Source: Bradyrhizobium manausense
Lineage (GTDB): Bacteria; Pseudomonadota; Alphaproteobacteria; Rhizobiales; Xanthobacteraceae
Direction: 5' to 3'
Length of the DNA stretch: 64,000 nt
Assembly: GCF_018129685.1 (NCBI RefSeq)
Contig: NZ_JAFCLG010000020.1
Coordinates: 33,667-97,666, forward strand
Shown piece after piece: positions 1 to 9,056 of the stretch (its first letter is position 1; every line of letters starts with the position of its first letter). The notes beneath the pieces are model-generated. The model saw nothing but the letters and a program-made list of their open reading frames with translations, searched no databases and was not told the DNA's origin. The position numbers and the translations under genes were made by a program.

Positions 1-1660
1 CCTTGTTGCCGTCGCGAATGACCTTGGAGTCCGCTTCGAGATTGATGCCGTCGGCCTTGGCCTGCTTGACGGCGTCGGCGAACATCGGATCGGCGCGGTC
101 CCAGATCGAGATCGGATTGATCTTGGAGCGGTGAACGATCGTCGCGTCATGAGGCTCGGCAAAGCTCGGGCCGTCGTGAATAAGGACCATCTTGTCACCG
201 GATATATCGATCAGCTGATCGTTCTCCGGCTTCAAGGGACCGACATTGAGGAAGCGATCCTTGGAGAACTTGTTGAGCGAGATCAGCCATTTTCCATCGG
301 CCTCCTTGGTCTGCCCCATCGAGGAGTGGTTGTGGCCGGGTTGATAGTGCACGTCGAGCTTCTGGATGATCGGATCAACTTTCTCGCCCTTGAAGGCTCG
401 CTTGGCGAGATCGATATTCCATTTGCAGACCTGGCTGTCGAGAAACAGCGTCGTGTAGGCGTTGCCCCTGCCGTCATAGGCCGTATGCAAGGGCCCGAGG
501 CCGAGCTCCGGTTCCGCAACCACAACGTCACGCGGCTTGATCTTGTCGTCGAACAATTGGTCGAACAGCCGGACGTCCATCACCGTCACTGTCGGCGAGA
601 GTTTGCCCGCCACGCAGACGTGGATGCCGTCGGGCGCGGTGTTGATGCCGTGCGGATTGTTGGAAATCGGAACATAGCGGGTATAGGCAGAGCCCTTGCG
701 GCCGTCGATCACCGGCACGCCGTTCATTTCCTTGAAGTCGCCCTTCTTCACCGCCTCTTCAATCCGCTTGATATTGAAAATGACGGCCCAGTCCTGCTCG
801 CTGGCGGTCATTTCGGCGAGCGTTACGCCCTCTTCCGAGTTATAGCAGGTAGCGAAGGCATATTTGCCTTGATAGTCGGCGTCGACGTTGTCGAGATTGC
901 CGTTGACGATCACCTGCCAGGCAACCTTCATGGTGTCGCCATCAATCGCGCTGAAGATCGAGTGATACTGCTTCGGATCGTCGAGGATCTTGCCGTCGTT
1001 TGGCAGCGGAACTCCCTCCTCGCCGTTGGCGAACACGTACCCGGTGCGGGGATATTTCTGCAGCCGCAAGCCGTGCACCGCTTGCTGGTTCGGAACCTCG
1101 ATGATCTTGTCGCACTTCATGACGTCGAGGCGCACCCGCGCCACCCGGGTATTGGCCTTGTCGTTCATGAAGGCGTAGCGGCCGTCATAGGTGCCGTCGG
1201 TGAACGAGATGTGCGGATGATGCAGGTCGCCGTTCGTGTAGGTGCCACCGCGGGTCTTGAGAAATTCGCGGGTCACCGGTTGCAGTCCTTCCGTCAACAC
1301 CTTCAGGCTTTCGTTGGTCAATCCCCAACCAGTGGCGCTGCAACGGTTGAACACGGGAACACGCATGAGTTCGCGCATGGAGGGAAGACCGACGATACGC
1401 ATTTCGCCGGTCTGGCCACTGGAAAAGAAGACATAATATTCATCGAGCTCGCCGGGCGCGACCTCGGCTTTCTGCACCGCGGGGCGTGCTGCCGGTGCTT
1501 TCGGCGCCGCCGTCTTGGTCTGTGCATCGGCCGGCGCAATGAAGTCCTTGCCGTCTGTGCCAAGCGCAGCTCCGCCCGCAAGACCCACGCCTGCGGCCGC
1601 CGCGGTCGTTCCAAGCAGAGTGCGCCGGCTGACGCCTTTTCCGTTTTCGTTGTCGCTCAT
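1..1660 (-). CDS. nosZ: Nitrous-oxide reductase NosZ, 3' end outside the window
   Basis: Periplasmic copper enzyme that reduces N2O to N2, the last step of denitrification. About 553 N-terminal codons are visible. The family is usually about 640 residues, so the C-terminal CuA cupredoxin part lies beyond position 1. The protein begins MSDNENGKGVSRRTLLG, a twin-arginine signal followed by an alanine/glycine stretch, as expected for Tat export of a folded copper protein. The beta-propeller region contains family-typical stretches such as DGTYDGRYAFMNDKANTR and HYQPGHNHSSMGQT, the latter holding CuZ-type histidines. The ATG at 1660 is preceded by a strong GAAGGAGG site. It lies 15 bp after nosR, so the two are surely co-transcribed. 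Confidence 0.97.
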   Translation of the reverse strand, partial: MSDNENGKGVSRRTLLGTTAAAAGVGLAGGAALGTDGKDFIAPADAQTKTAAPKAPAARPAVQKAEVAPGELDEYYVFFSSGQTGEMRIVGLPSMRELMRVPVFNRCSATGWGLTNESLKVLTEGLQPVTREFLKTRGGTYTNGDLHHPHISFTDGTYDGRYAFMNDKANTRVARVRLDVMKCDKIIEVPNQQAVHGLRLQKYPRTGYVFANGEEGVPLPNDGKILDDPKQYHSIFSAIDGDTMKVAWQVIVNGNLDNVDADYQGKYAFATCYNSEEGVTLAEMTASEQDWAVIFNIKRIEEAVKKGDFKEMNGVPVIDGRKGSAYTRYVPISNNPHGINTAPDGIHVCVAGKLSPTVTVMDVRLFDQLFDDKIKPRDVVVAEPELGLGPLHTAYDGRGNAYTTLFLDSQVCKWNIDLAKRAFKGEKVDPIIQKLDVHYQPGHNHSSMGQTKEADGKWLISLNKFSKDRFLNVGPLKPENDQLIDISGDKMVLIHDGPSFAEPHDATIVHRSKINPISIWDRADPMFADAVKQAKADGINLEADSKVIRDGNK

Positions 1661-1675
1661 AATAGCCTCCTTCTT

Positions 1676-3970
1676 TCAGGTTACAGGTGGTGTGACGGTA
1701 TCGGCGGTCGGCAGGTGGATGGGCTTGCCGCCGGCGGTGATGATTGTGCTCGGGCCTTTGCCGCCGCTGTGCATCGAGGGCGACGACAGCGCATCGCGCT
1801 TCTCGCGCTTCAGCCGCACCTGAATCATGTGCGGACAGCGGTGGTCGTCGAAATACAGTTCCTGGCAATGCATGCAGTAGATGCACTCATTGACGTTGAT
1901 GTGGCCCTCGGGATGGATCGCCTGCACCGGGCATTCCTTGGCGCAGCGCTGGCAGGGCGTGCCGCATTCGGGCCAGCGGCGCAGCCATTCGAACATCCGG
2001 ATCCGGCCGGGAATGGCGAGCGCGGCGCCAAGCGGGCACATGTAGCGGCAGAAGAACCGTTCCACGAACAGGCCAGCGGACAATGTCGTGAGGGCGTAAA
2101 CGACGTACGGCCATTCACGCGCGAACTTCAAGACAATGGTGGTCTTGAAGGGCTCCACTTCGGCCAATTGTTCTGCAAAGGCGGTCGAGTAAAGCGACAT
2201 GCCGAACAGGCCTAGAAAGATGATGTATTTGATCGGCCACAGCCGCTCGTGCAGGCCCCATGGCAGCCTGAATTGCGGGATCTTCACCGCCTGGGCGATG
2301 TTGTTGAGCAGTTCCTGCAGCGCGCCGAACGGGCAGAGCCAGCCGCAGAATGGCCCGCGCCCCCAGAACAGCAGCCCGGCGGCGATCGAGGCCCAAAGCA
2401 GGAAGATCAGCGGAGCCGACAGGAAGTATTCCCAACTGAAGCCGGTCAGCAGCGAGTTGGCGAAGGTCAGGACGTTGACCACCGAGAGCTGGGCGTTCGC
2501 ATACCAGCCGAGCCAGACCAGAATGAACAACAAATAGCCGCGACGAACCCACGTGTAGAGCCTGGGGCGGCGGACCAGGGCATTCTGGAAGAAGAAGATC
2601 AAAGTGAGCGCGCCGAGCGCTGCAGCCGTCGTAGAAATCTTGACGACGTCGCCACGCCAGATCTTCATCCACAGCGGTTCGCCTTCGGCGACGAAGGATG
2701 TCTTGGTGTCGCGCGGTGTGACTGCAGGCGCTGCCGACCGTTCCGTGGGCGATGCGGCGGCCTGCTGCCGTGCCGGCGGCGGCTCAGTTTTCACATAGGC
2801 GTTTGGCAGCGTGTAGCCGAGATCGAAGGTGAGCCACGCCTTCTCTCGTGTCGAGACCACACGCTGCACCAGCAGTTGCAACACCCACGGCTCGGTCGGA
2901 TCGAGCGCGAATTCCGGCGGCACCGTGAACAAGGCTATTTCAGGAAACTCAGGCGCGCCTTCGGCTTCCAGGTTTCCCAACCGCGTATGGTCGCGGTCGC
3001 GGAAGCGGATGCTGTTGGCATCCTGAATCAGCTCGATGCGGTCGAAGATTCCGCCGCGGACGTAAGCGGCCCCCTTGAACGAATAGCGGCCCGATCCTGC
3101 GACGATCAACGCCTGCTGGCCGGGCCTGAGTCGGCCAGTCAGATGGTCGAATCCGTCATCGCCGAGCAGGCTGCGGCCGATGGTCGGCACCGCGACATCG
3201 GCGACGTACAGGTCGATGAAGCTGTCGTCGGGATCGCCCTCTTCGGGACGCGCGGCCGCGCCAGCGTTGCCCAATTTCTCGAAGGCCTTGTTCACGTCGG
3301 CAACGGTGAGAATCAGGCGGCGGACCGAACCGTCATCGACCAGACTCTGCCAGTCGCGAATCTCGCTCTTTCCGGGATTGATTACCTTCGAAGCTTGCGG
3401 CGACGCGCCGGCGATCGCGTTGCCCGCACCGCCGAGCCGACCGCTCTTGATGAGCTTGGTCGCGGAGCGAACGATGCTGTCGCCCATCACAAGGACGGTG
3501 ACGGTCGCGCCGCTGACGATATCGACCTGCGGGGCGGGCGTGACTCCGCGCGCCACGCGATCCATGTCGGTGCCGATCAACTTATTGACCGCTTCGAGTA
3601 TGCGGCCTACCGGAATGCCCACGAGCACAATGGGTTCCTTGTGCTCAACGAGCTTCAGGCCGGTCAGCACACCTTTGGGATCGATACCGACCAGGATCTG
3701 GATGGGCTTTCCAGAGTAGCCAGTGGCGTTGGCAAAATCGGAGTTCAGGTAGACGAAGCCGAGGAGCTGATCATCCTTGTAGGCAGGCGCAATCGCGGGA
3801 TCTCCCTGCGGCGCCCCGAAGCGATTGGCGCCTGTGACCAGTTCGCCCGGCTCCGCCTTGCCAAGGTATTCGCTCAGCCGGCCTGCGGCGCACGCCTCTC
3901 CAAGCATGGCGATCCAGCCGAAAACGGCAAGGATCGAGAAAAGGACAACGATGTTGGCGGGTTTGTGCAA
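1676..3970 (-). CDS. nosR: NosR, membrane flavo-iron-sulfur protein for N2O reduction
   Basis: Polytopic membrane protein of the NosR/NirI family, 764 residues, the usual length. It is needed for nosZ expression and for electron supply to NosZ. An N-terminal signal or anchor (residues about 5-28) precedes a periplasmic FMN-binding domain with the flavinylation motif DIVSGATVT near residue 150. Several membrane helices follow in the C-terminal half, carrying two CX3CP motifs (CGWLCPFG and CRYMCPLG). A cytoplasmic ferredoxin-like tail with CX2CX3CP and CX2CX2C clusters ends the protein. It is first in the nosRZ transcript, with an FNR/FixK-type box about 90 bp upstream. Confidence 0.96.
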   Translation of the reverse strand: MHKPANIVVLFSILAVFGWIAMLGEACAAGRLSEYLGKAEPGELVTGANRFGAPQGDPAIAPAYKDDQLLGFVYLNSDFANATGYSGKPIQILVGIDPKGVLTGLKLVEHKEPIVLVGIPVGRILEAVNKLIGTDMDRVARGVTPAPQVDIVSGATVTVLVMGDSIVRSATKLIKSGRLGGAGNAIAGASPQASKVINPGKSEIRDWQSLVDDGSVRRLILTVADVNKAFEKLGNAGAAARPEEGDPDDSFIDLYVADVAVPTIGRSLLGDDGFDHLTGRLRPGQQALIVAGSGRYSFKGAAYVRGGIFDRIELIQDANSIRFRDRDHTRLGNLEAEGAPEFPEIALFTVPPEFALDPTEPWVLQLLVQRVVSTREKAWLTFDLGYTLPNAYVKTEPPPARQQAAASPTERSAAPAVTPRDTKTSFVAEGEPLWMKIWRGDVVKISTTAAALGALTLIFFFQNALVRRPRLYTWVRRGYLLFILVWLGWYANAQLSVVNVLTFANSLLTGFSWEYFLSAPLIFLLWASIAAGLLFWGRGPFCGWLCPFGALQELLNNIAQAVKIPQFRLPWGLHERLWPIKYIIFLGLFGMSLYSTAFAEQLAEVEPFKTTIVLKFAREWPYVVYALTTLSAGLFVERFFCRYMCPLGAALAIPGRIRMFEWLRRWPECGTPCQRCAKECPVQAIHPEGHINVNECIYCMHCQELYFDDHRCPHMIQVRLKREKRDALSSPSMHSGGKGPSTIITAGGKPIHLPTADTVTPPVT

Positions 3971-4055
3971 GAGACAAGTCCAGACTCTTCAGCAGAACGC
4001 CGTTGTTCTGGATTGCAAGCTCAAGCAACAATAGAGCGCCGAACAAGATCGCTAG

Positions 4056-4069
4056 TTGCGTTGGATCAA
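4056..4069. promoter_or_regulatory. FNR/FixK/NnrR-type box between nosR and the ferritin-like gene
   Basis: The 14-mer TTGCGTTGGATCAA fits TTG-N8-CAA, with a perfect ATCAA right half (consensus TTGAT-N4-ATCAA). Its centre is about 92 bp from the nosR start and 57 bp from the divergent gene start at 4120, so it could sit near -41.5 of either promoter. Low-oxygen control by FixK-type regulators is established for nos genes in Bradyrhizobium. The assignment of this particular box is inferred from sequence and position. Confidence 0.65.
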
Positions 4070-4119
4070 ACTGCCGATAGTCCGATTGGTACAAACTTTG
4101 TTTCGAGAGAGAGCCCGAC

Positions 4120-5025
4120 ATGCGCAAAGAGCCGCTTCTGATCGCCGTGCCGCCGGCGCCGGTGCGAAGCCTCAACGAGCTCTATGCAATTGCGTTTGAC
4201 CAGGCGCAAAAGGCTGCACGGCAATACGACTCGCTTGCCGTGCAGACCGAGGAGCGCCTGCTGCCGGTACGCCCCGTGTTCGAGGTCGTCGCGACGCGCG
4301 AGCGCAATCGTTGCGACAGCCTGTCCGCGGCCTGCCTTGCCGCCTGCGGCAAGCGTCCCGATGCGTCCGATCTGCGCTGGGCACCGATCGACCTCGTTGC
4401 TGCGGCGGAAATCGCCGACATCGGGAATTCCAGCCTGTCGACGCCTTATGCCGCCTGGGCGCTCGCGGCCCGCCACCGCCAGCGCGCCTTCGTGTTCTGG
4501 ACTTATGTCATCGCCCTTGCTGAAGATCCTTTGGTGCGCGAGACCGCAGAGCAGCTCGCGCGTGAAGCGTTGTCTGACGGCAATCTGTTGCGCCGCGAGC
4601 GGCGACTTGCCTGGCGCGCCGAACGGAAGCTCGGAGCCGGGCACGCAGCCAGGACCGACGAGGAGATCGACGAGCCTGACTCGGCGGCGCTGCTGGAGAG
4701 CCTTCTCCTCAGGGACATGGTCGCCTGGTCGCAACGGCTGGACCCCGTCCAACGCAAACAACTCCTGACCCTCGATCCCGCTCCCCTGCCCCCGCCTTTC
4801 CTGACGCCTTCAGACGGAAACAGCGCCGACACGAAGATTGAGGAGATCGAACACATCAAACGCCGCGCCCTGCGCCGCGCCGAGCAATTGTCCATCATCT
4901 ATCTCGACGATGCCGACCGCGCGGCCGACCAGAGCAGCATGGAATTGGCGCAGAAACTCGCCGCGCAATCCATCATGCGACTCGCGGGGCTGCGTCAGCT
5001 CGCCGCCGAATCGGGATTGCGATGA
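4120..5025 (+). CDS. Ferritin-like (rubrerythrin-type) protein divergent from nosR
   Basis: A 301-residue soluble protein without signal peptide. The central part (roughly residues 100-170, around RQRAFVFWTYVIALAEDP and REALSDGNLLRRERRLAW) has the long helices and spaced Glu/His/Arg pattern of ferritin-like four-helix proteins. No complete di-iron ligand set could be confirmed by eye. The ATG follows a GAGAGAG site. It shares its promoter region and FNR-type box with nosR, suggesting a role under low oxygen or denitrification. The C-terminal third is charged and helical. Exact function is unknown. Confidence 0.7.
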   Translation: MRKEPLLIAVPPAPVRSLNELYAIAFDQAQKAARQYDSLAVQTEERLLPVRPVFEVVATRERNRCDSLSAACLAACGKRPDASDLRWAPIDLVAAAEIADIGNSSLSTPYAAWALAARHRQRAFVFWTYVIALAEDPLVRETAEQLAREALSDGNLLRRERRLAWRAERKLGAGHAARTDEEIDEPDSAALLESLLLRDMVAWSQRLDPVQRKQLLTLDPAPLPPPFLTPSDGNSADTKIEEIEHIKRRALRRAEQLSIIYLDDADRAADQSSMELAQKLAAQSIMRLAGLRQLAAESGLR

Positions 5026-5232
5026 TCCGCAACGCCAGCGGATGCACCTTGCAAGTCGCGCTGCATTCGATGCGGCGGGTGATTTTGCTCGTTGCTGGCA
5101 ATAGCGGCGCAAGTATCGGACAACATAAGCCAATGGCGCCTAGGGGGCGGGATGAAACCATCCAGCTTCACCCGACGGATTACGCCGGGACGAGCTTTCA
5201 CTCGGAGAGTCCTTTGGTCTGAGCGAACTTAA

Positions 5233-5308
5233 TGGTGCCCAGGGGCGGAATCGAACCACCGACACTGCGATTTTCAGTCGCATGCTCTACCAACTGAGCT
5301 ACCTGGGC
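5233..5308 (-). tRNA. tRNA-Phe (GAA)
   Basis: On the minus strand the sequence folds into a full cloverleaf. The acceptor strands are GCCCAGG and CCTGGGC, the D arm holds AGCTCAGTTGGTAGAGC, and the anticodon stem-loop is TGCGA-CTGAAAA-TCGCA, giving anticodon GAA. The T arm holds GGTTCGATTCC. The discriminator is A and the CCA end is encoded. Confidence 0.98.
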
Positions 5309-5360
5309 TTGCTCTGCGAGGGACCCAAAGAAGAGGGTTCAAGGCCCATCGAGCGGGCGG

Positions 5361-5389
5361 TTTATAGTGGGCTCGGAGCGGCCTGTCCA
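5361..5389 (-). promoter_or_regulatory. Probable sigma-70 promoter of tRNA-Phe
   Basis: Reading the minus strand, TGGACA is followed after exactly 17 bp by TATAAA. This would start transcription about 45 nt before the mature tRNA 5' end, a normal leader length. Confidence 0.55.
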
Positions 5390-5495
5390 CCCGGCTTCGC
5401 CAAGAGGCTTCGCCGGGCGCGGCCCGGCTGTGCACAAGCTGGCGCGGGCTTTCCGAGGTGCGCCGGGCGCCCACGTAAGATATTGATATTATTAC

Positions 5496-5678
5496 CTATT
5501 CAACGTCATCCACCTCGTCGTCCCGACCGGGGATGACGTAGGATCCTTTCAGCCAGCGGTTCAGATCGACGTCGCGGCAGCGCGAGGAGCAGAACGGACG
5601 GGTGGCCTGCGCCTGCGGCTTGCCGCAGATCGGGCAGGTTTTGAGGGGCGGGATGGGCTTTTTGACTTGGTCGTCCAT
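5496..5678 (-). CDS. yacG: YacG zinc-finger DNA gyrase inhibitor
   Basis: Small protein of 60 residues beginning MDDQVKKPIPPLK. It carries the diagnostic zinc knuckle CPICGKP...FCSSRC (CX2C...CX3C) followed by RCRDVDLNRWLKGSYVIPG, the YacG signature. YacG binds GyrB and blocks gyrase binding to DNA. The frame continues 12 codons upstream to an ATG at 5714, but the homologous start is the ATG at 5678. It lies directly downstream of maf, the common order in this group. The acidic tail (DDEVDDVE) is typical. Confidence 0.92.
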   Translation of the reverse strand: MDDQVKKPIPPLKTCPICGKPQAQATRPFCSSRCRDVDLNRWLKGSYVIPGRDDEVDDVE

Positions 5679-5804
5679 GATCGGGATAGCTGTACACGAG
5701 GTCGGGGCGTTCAAGGGCCCGTCGACAAACAGGTTTCTCGGGCCGAGGCGCGGATTCCCCGCCGGTGGATTCTACTGTGCATGGGGTTGTTTTGGCGATG
5801 TTCG

Positions 5805-6434
5805 TCAGACGGCGGTGGCGTTGAGCCAGCCGAAGCGGATCGGAAAGCCTTCGCCGCCGAGCAGCGTCGTGGTCTCGTAGAGCGGCAGCCCGACCACGTT
5901 GCTGTAGGAGCCGACCATCTTCACCACGAACGAGCCGGCGATGCCCTGTACGGCATAGCCACCGGCTTTGCCGCGCCATTCGCCGGAGCCGATATAGGCC
6001 TGGATGTCGTCTTCAGAAAGCCGCTTGAAGCGGACGCGGGTCTCGACCAGGCGCTGGCGGAAGGCCTCGCGCGGCGTCACCAGACAGATCGCGGTATAGA
6101 CGCGGTGGTTGCGGCCCGACAGCAGCCGCAGACACTGCGCAGCCTCGTCGACCAGATTGGCCTTCGGCAGGATGCGGCGGCCGACCGCCACCACCGTGTC
6201 GGCGGAGAGGATGAAGGCGCCCCGCAATTCGTCGTCCAGCTGCACTGATTTGAGCGCCGCATCGGCCTTGGCCCGCGCGAGGCGGTTGGCGCAGGCGCGC
6301 GGCAGCTCACCCCGCTTCGGCGTCTCGTCGACGTCGGCCGGCCGGAGCGCATCCGGCTCAATGCCGGCCTGGTTGAGCAGCGACAGGCGCCGCGGTGAAC
6401 CGGAGGCAAGAACGAATTTGGGGCGGCCGAGCAT
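5805..6434 (-). CDS. maf: Maf-like nucleoside triphosphate pyrophosphatase
   Basis: 209 residues, full length. The N-terminal LASGSPRRLSLL motif (S-x-x-R loop), DVDETP and SADTVVAVG identify the Maf/YhdE-YceF family, which hydrolyses dTTP, UTP or modified nucleotides to monophosphates and has been linked to cell-division arrest. The residues GKAGGYAVQGIAGSFV form the conserved C-terminal signature. The gene precedes yacG by about 130 bp and probably shares its transcript. Confidence 0.94.
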   Translation of the reverse strand: MLGRPKFVLASGSPRRLSLLNQAGIEPDALRPADVDETPKRGELPRACANRLARAKADAALKSVQLDDELRGAFILSADTVVAVGRRILPKANLVDEAAQCLRLLSGRNHRVYTAICLVTPREAFRQRLVETRVRFKRLSEDDIQAYIGSGEWRGKAGGYAVQGIAGSFVVKMVGSYSNVVGLPLYETTTLLGGEGFPIRFGWLNATAV

Positions 6435-6591
6435 CAGGTGATTTTGGGAGATTTTGGCAGGGGGTGAATTGCGCGCGGAACCTATCGGACGGGGGCTGAT
6501 TTCACAACCCGGGAACCCGGACTTTGCTGATTCGAGGTTTCCGACAAGCTGTGCCCGTGGTCTGTGACGCGGGTGTTACGGCCACCCATTG

Positions 6592-7059
6592 CTACCCGCT
6601 CGCCGCACCCACCTTGGCGAACCGCCGGCGGATGCGCATCATCAGCTGGTCGCAGACCTCGCGATAGGCGGCGAGCTTCTGGTCGCGGCTGCCCTCCATC
6701 GTGGTCGGATCGTGCGTCGGCCAGTATTCGACGTCGGCGGCAAGCGTGCGGGTCAGCTCCAGCGCCTTGTGATGCGCCTCCGGGGACAGGGTGATGATGA
6801 GGTCGAAATTGAGCCCCTCCCAATCCTCCAGTTCCTCGAAGGTCTGCGGCTTGTGGGTCGAGATGTCCTGGCCAAGCTCTGCCATCACGGCAACCGCAAA
6901 CGGATCGAGCTCGCCCTTCCGGGCGCCGGCCGACTTCACGTAGAGACCTTGCGGAAACATATGCTGGAGCAGGCTCGCGGCCATCGGCGAGCGCACGCTG
7001 TTCATCGCGCAGGCGAACAGCACCGATTGCGGATCGCGTGTGCGCGGCGGACCCGCCAT
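6592..7059 (-). CDS. Low-molecular-weight protein-tyrosine-phosphatase/ArsC-like protein
   Basis: 155 residues. The active-site P-loop CX5R is present as CAMNSVRSPMA near residues 17-27, and the general acid loop as YWPTHDPT near residue 113, matching the low-molecular-weight phosphotyrosine phosphatase fold shared with thioredoxin-linked arsenate reductases. It lies between UPF0262 and maf, a conserved housekeeping position in Rhizobiales, so protein or small-molecule dephosphorylation is more likely than arsenic resistance. The 158 bp to maf hold no gene. Confidence 0.85.
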   Translation of the reverse strand: MAGPPRTRDPQSVLFACAMNSVRSPMAASLLQHMFPQGLYVKSAGARKGELDPFAVAVMAELGQDISTHKPQTFEELEDWEGLNFDLIITLSPEAHHKALELTRTLAADVEYWPTHDPTTMEGSRDQKLAAYREVCDQLMMRIRRRFAKVGAASG

Positions 7060-7082
7060 CCGCGTTTAGCCTCTTTTGATAG

Positions 7083-7133
7083 AGGGCATGGCCTTATCGG
7101 AAAACCGCTGCACACTTTTCCGGGCCATGCCCT
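7083..7133. repeat. Palindromic intergenic repeat
   Basis: A perfect 11-bp inverted repeat (AGGGCATGGCC at 7083-7093, GGCCATGCCCT at 7123-7133) encloses a second inverted pair, CGGAAAA and TTTTCCG. The whole folds into a long hairpin. From memory the inner part resembles the RPE-like palindromic repeats scattered through Bradyrhizobium genomes. Its end overlaps the UPF0262 stop codon, so it may also stabilise or end transcripts here. Confidence 0.7.
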
Positions 7134-7629
7134 AGCCCTTCCAGTGCAGAACGGTAATGAGCGTGAACAGCCGGCGCGAGGTCTCGAAATCGATCCGCAC
7201 CTTGCCCTTCAGCCGCTCCTGCAGCGTCCGCGATCCCTCGTCATGGATACCGCGGCGGCCCATGTCGATGGCCTCGATCTTGTCCGGCGTCGCGGTGCGG
7301 ATCGCCTGGTAATAGCTGTCGCAGATCATGAAATAGTCCTTCACGATCCGCCGGAACGGCGTCAGAGACAACAGATGCGCGACCACGGGCGTGCCGTCCT
7401 CGCGGCGAATGTCGAACATCAGCCGGCTGCCGGTGATGCCGATATGCAGCGTGAACGGTCCCTTGCCCTCCGCGCCGTCGGGCGCGAACAGATTCTGCTC
7501 GATCAGATCGTAGATCGCGATCGCGCGCTCATGCTCGATGTCCGGCCCGGAACGGCCGATCGAGTCTTCGTCGAGGGTGACCGCGACGATGCGATTGGTC
7601 GAGTCGTCCTGTTCGGGCGGCTTTGTCAT
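7132..7629 (-). CDS. UPF0262 family protein
   Basis: 165 residues starting MTKPPEQDDSTNRIVAVTLDE. The conserved family stretches GPFTLHIGITGSRLMFDIR, LSLTPFRRIVKDYFMICDSY and GRRGIHDEGS are present. Its start ATG overlaps the hisD stop (ATGA), so it is translationally coupled to hisD. The biochemical function of UPF0262 is unknown. Conservation of the hisD-UPF0262-phosphatase order across Alphaproteobacteria suggests a basic role. Confidence 0.92.
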   Translation of the reverse strand: MTKPPEQDDSTNRIVAVTLDEDSIGRSGPDIEHERAIAIYDLIEQNLFAPDGAEGKGPFTLHIGITGSRLMFDIRREDGTPVVAHLLSLTPFRRIVKDYFMICDSYYQAIRTATPDKIEAIDMGRRGIHDEGSRTLQERLKGKVRIDFETSRRLFTLITVLHWKG

Positions 7630-8921
7630 GACAGATTGAGGCGCAATCCGATCGAGCGCGAATGGGCATCCAGCCCCTCCGCTTGTCCCAGCGTCATCGC
7701 AGCCGGTCCCAGCGCACGCAGCTGGTCCGGGCCGCATTTCAGGATCGAGGTGCGCTTCATGAAATCGGCGACCCCGAGGCCCGAGGAGAATCGCGCCGAG
7801 CGCGCCGTCGGCAGCACGTGGTTGGAGCCGCCGACATAATCGCCAATCGCCTCCGGCGTATGCGCGCCGAGGAACACCGCGCCGGCGTTGCGGATCTTTG
7901 CGGCGAGCGCATCGGGATCGGTGGCCATGATCTCGAGATGTTCGGCGGCGATCGCGTCTGCGAGCGGGATGGCCTCGGTGAGAGTTTTCACCATGATGAT
8001 GGCGCCGAAATCGGCCCAGGATTTGCCGGCAATGGCAGCGCGCGGCAGCGTTTTCAGCTGCGCTTCGACGGCCTTCTCCACATCGTCGGCAAGGCGCGCC
8101 GAGTCCGTGATCAGGATCGACTGCGCGCTGGCATCATGCTCGGCCTGCGCCAGGAGATCGGCGGCGATCCAGTCGGCGTTGCCGGTATCGTCGGCAATCA
8201 CCAGCACCTCGGAAGGGCCTGCGATCATGTCGATGCCGACCTTGCCGAACACCAGCCGCTTTGCGGCGGCGACATAGGCGTTGCCCGGGCCGACGATCTT
8301 GACGACCGGCGCGATCGTCGCGGTGCCATAGGCGAGCGCCGCAACGGCCTGCGCGCCACCAACGCGATAGATTTCGGTGACACCGCCAAGCGAGGCGGCC
8401 GCCAGCACCAGCGGATTGAGCTTGCCGTCCGGTGACGGCACCACCATCACGAGGCGCGAGACGCCGGCAACCTTCGCCGGCACCGCATTCATCAGCACCG
8501 AGGACGGATAGGCGGCGGTGCCGCCGGGCACGTAGAGGCCGGCGGATTCGATCGCGGTATAGCGCCAGCCGAGCTCGACGCCGAGCGGATCGGTGAAGCG
8601 CTCGTCTCTTGGCAGCTGGCGACGATGGTAGATCTCGATGCGGTCACGCGCGAGCTTGAGCGCATCCAGCGTCGCTGCATCGCAGGCCTTTGCCGCAGCT
8701 TCAATCTCGGCGGCCGAAACGCGCAGGCTTGATGCATCCAGTTTCAAGCGGTCGAACCTGGCGGTGGCCTCCAGCAGCGCGGCATCACCGCGTTTGGCGA
8801 CGTCGTCGACGATGGCGCGCACGGCGGCCTCGACGTCGGCCGAAACCTCGCGCTTGGCGGCGAGGAAGGCCGCGAATCGCTGGTCAAAATCGGCGCTGCT
8901 GCGGTCGAGACGAACGGGCAT
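7626..8921 (-). CDS. hisD: Histidinol dehydrogenase HisD
   Basis: 431 residues, full length. It oxidises L-histidinol to L-histidine in two NAD-dependent steps using a zinc site. Seen in sequence: ESAGLYVPGGTAAYPSSVLM, the NAD-binding region GPGNAYVAAAKRLVFG, GPSEVLVIADDTGNADW and the zinc/catalytic AAEHLEIM segment. The stop codon overlaps the UPF0262 start. The unlinked position, away from other his genes, is usual in Alphaproteobacteria. Confidence 0.97.
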   Translation of the reverse strand: MPVRLDRSSADFDQRFAAFLAAKREVSADVEAAVRAIVDDVAKRGDAALLEATARFDRLKLDASSLRVSAAEIEAAAKACDAATLDALKLARDRIEIYHRRQLPRDERFTDPLGVELGWRYTAIESAGLYVPGGTAAYPSSVLMNAVPAKVAGVSRLVMVVPSPDGKLNPLVLAAASLGGVTEIYRVGGAQAVAALAYGTATIAPVVKIVGPGNAYVAAAKRLVFGKVGIDMIAGPSEVLVIADDTGNADWIAADLLAQAEHDASAQSILITDSARLADDVEKAVEAQLKTLPRAAIAGKSWADFGAIIMVKTLTEAIPLADAIAAEHLEIMATDPDALAAKIRNAGAVFLGAHTPEAIGDYVGGSNHVLPTARSARFSSGLGVADFMKRTSILKCGPDQLRALGPAAMTLGQAEGLDAHSRSIGLRLNLS

Positions 8922-9056
8922 TTTGGCTTGGCTTCTGCTGGTTTAGGGGGGCTCAGACGGCCCCCTGCTCAATGGCGCGGCGGGGAAGCTGCGTCAACCC
9001 TTGCAAGCACCCGTTTGGGCGAGAGCCTGAGCCGCACGCCTGGTATACAGGCTGCC

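Noticed and set aside
131..2215. Long plus-strand open frame of 694 codons
   Set aside because: It lies antisense to nosZ and nosR, whose Tat signal and FeS and copper motifs are clear. Its own product is Arg/Val/Asp-rich without any domain.
2249..4141. Plus-strand open frame of 630 codons
   Set aside because: Antisense shadow of nosR in high-G+C DNA; no motif or ribosome site.
6435..6591. infA expected between maf and the phosphatase gene, as in some Alphaproteobacteria
   Set aside because: The gap is only 157 bp and contains no S1-like frame, so infA must be elsewhere. I cannot tell whether this is a loss or the normal order here.
6589..7839. Plus-strand frame of 416 codons
   Set aside because: Antisense to the phosphatase, UPF0262 and hisD genes.
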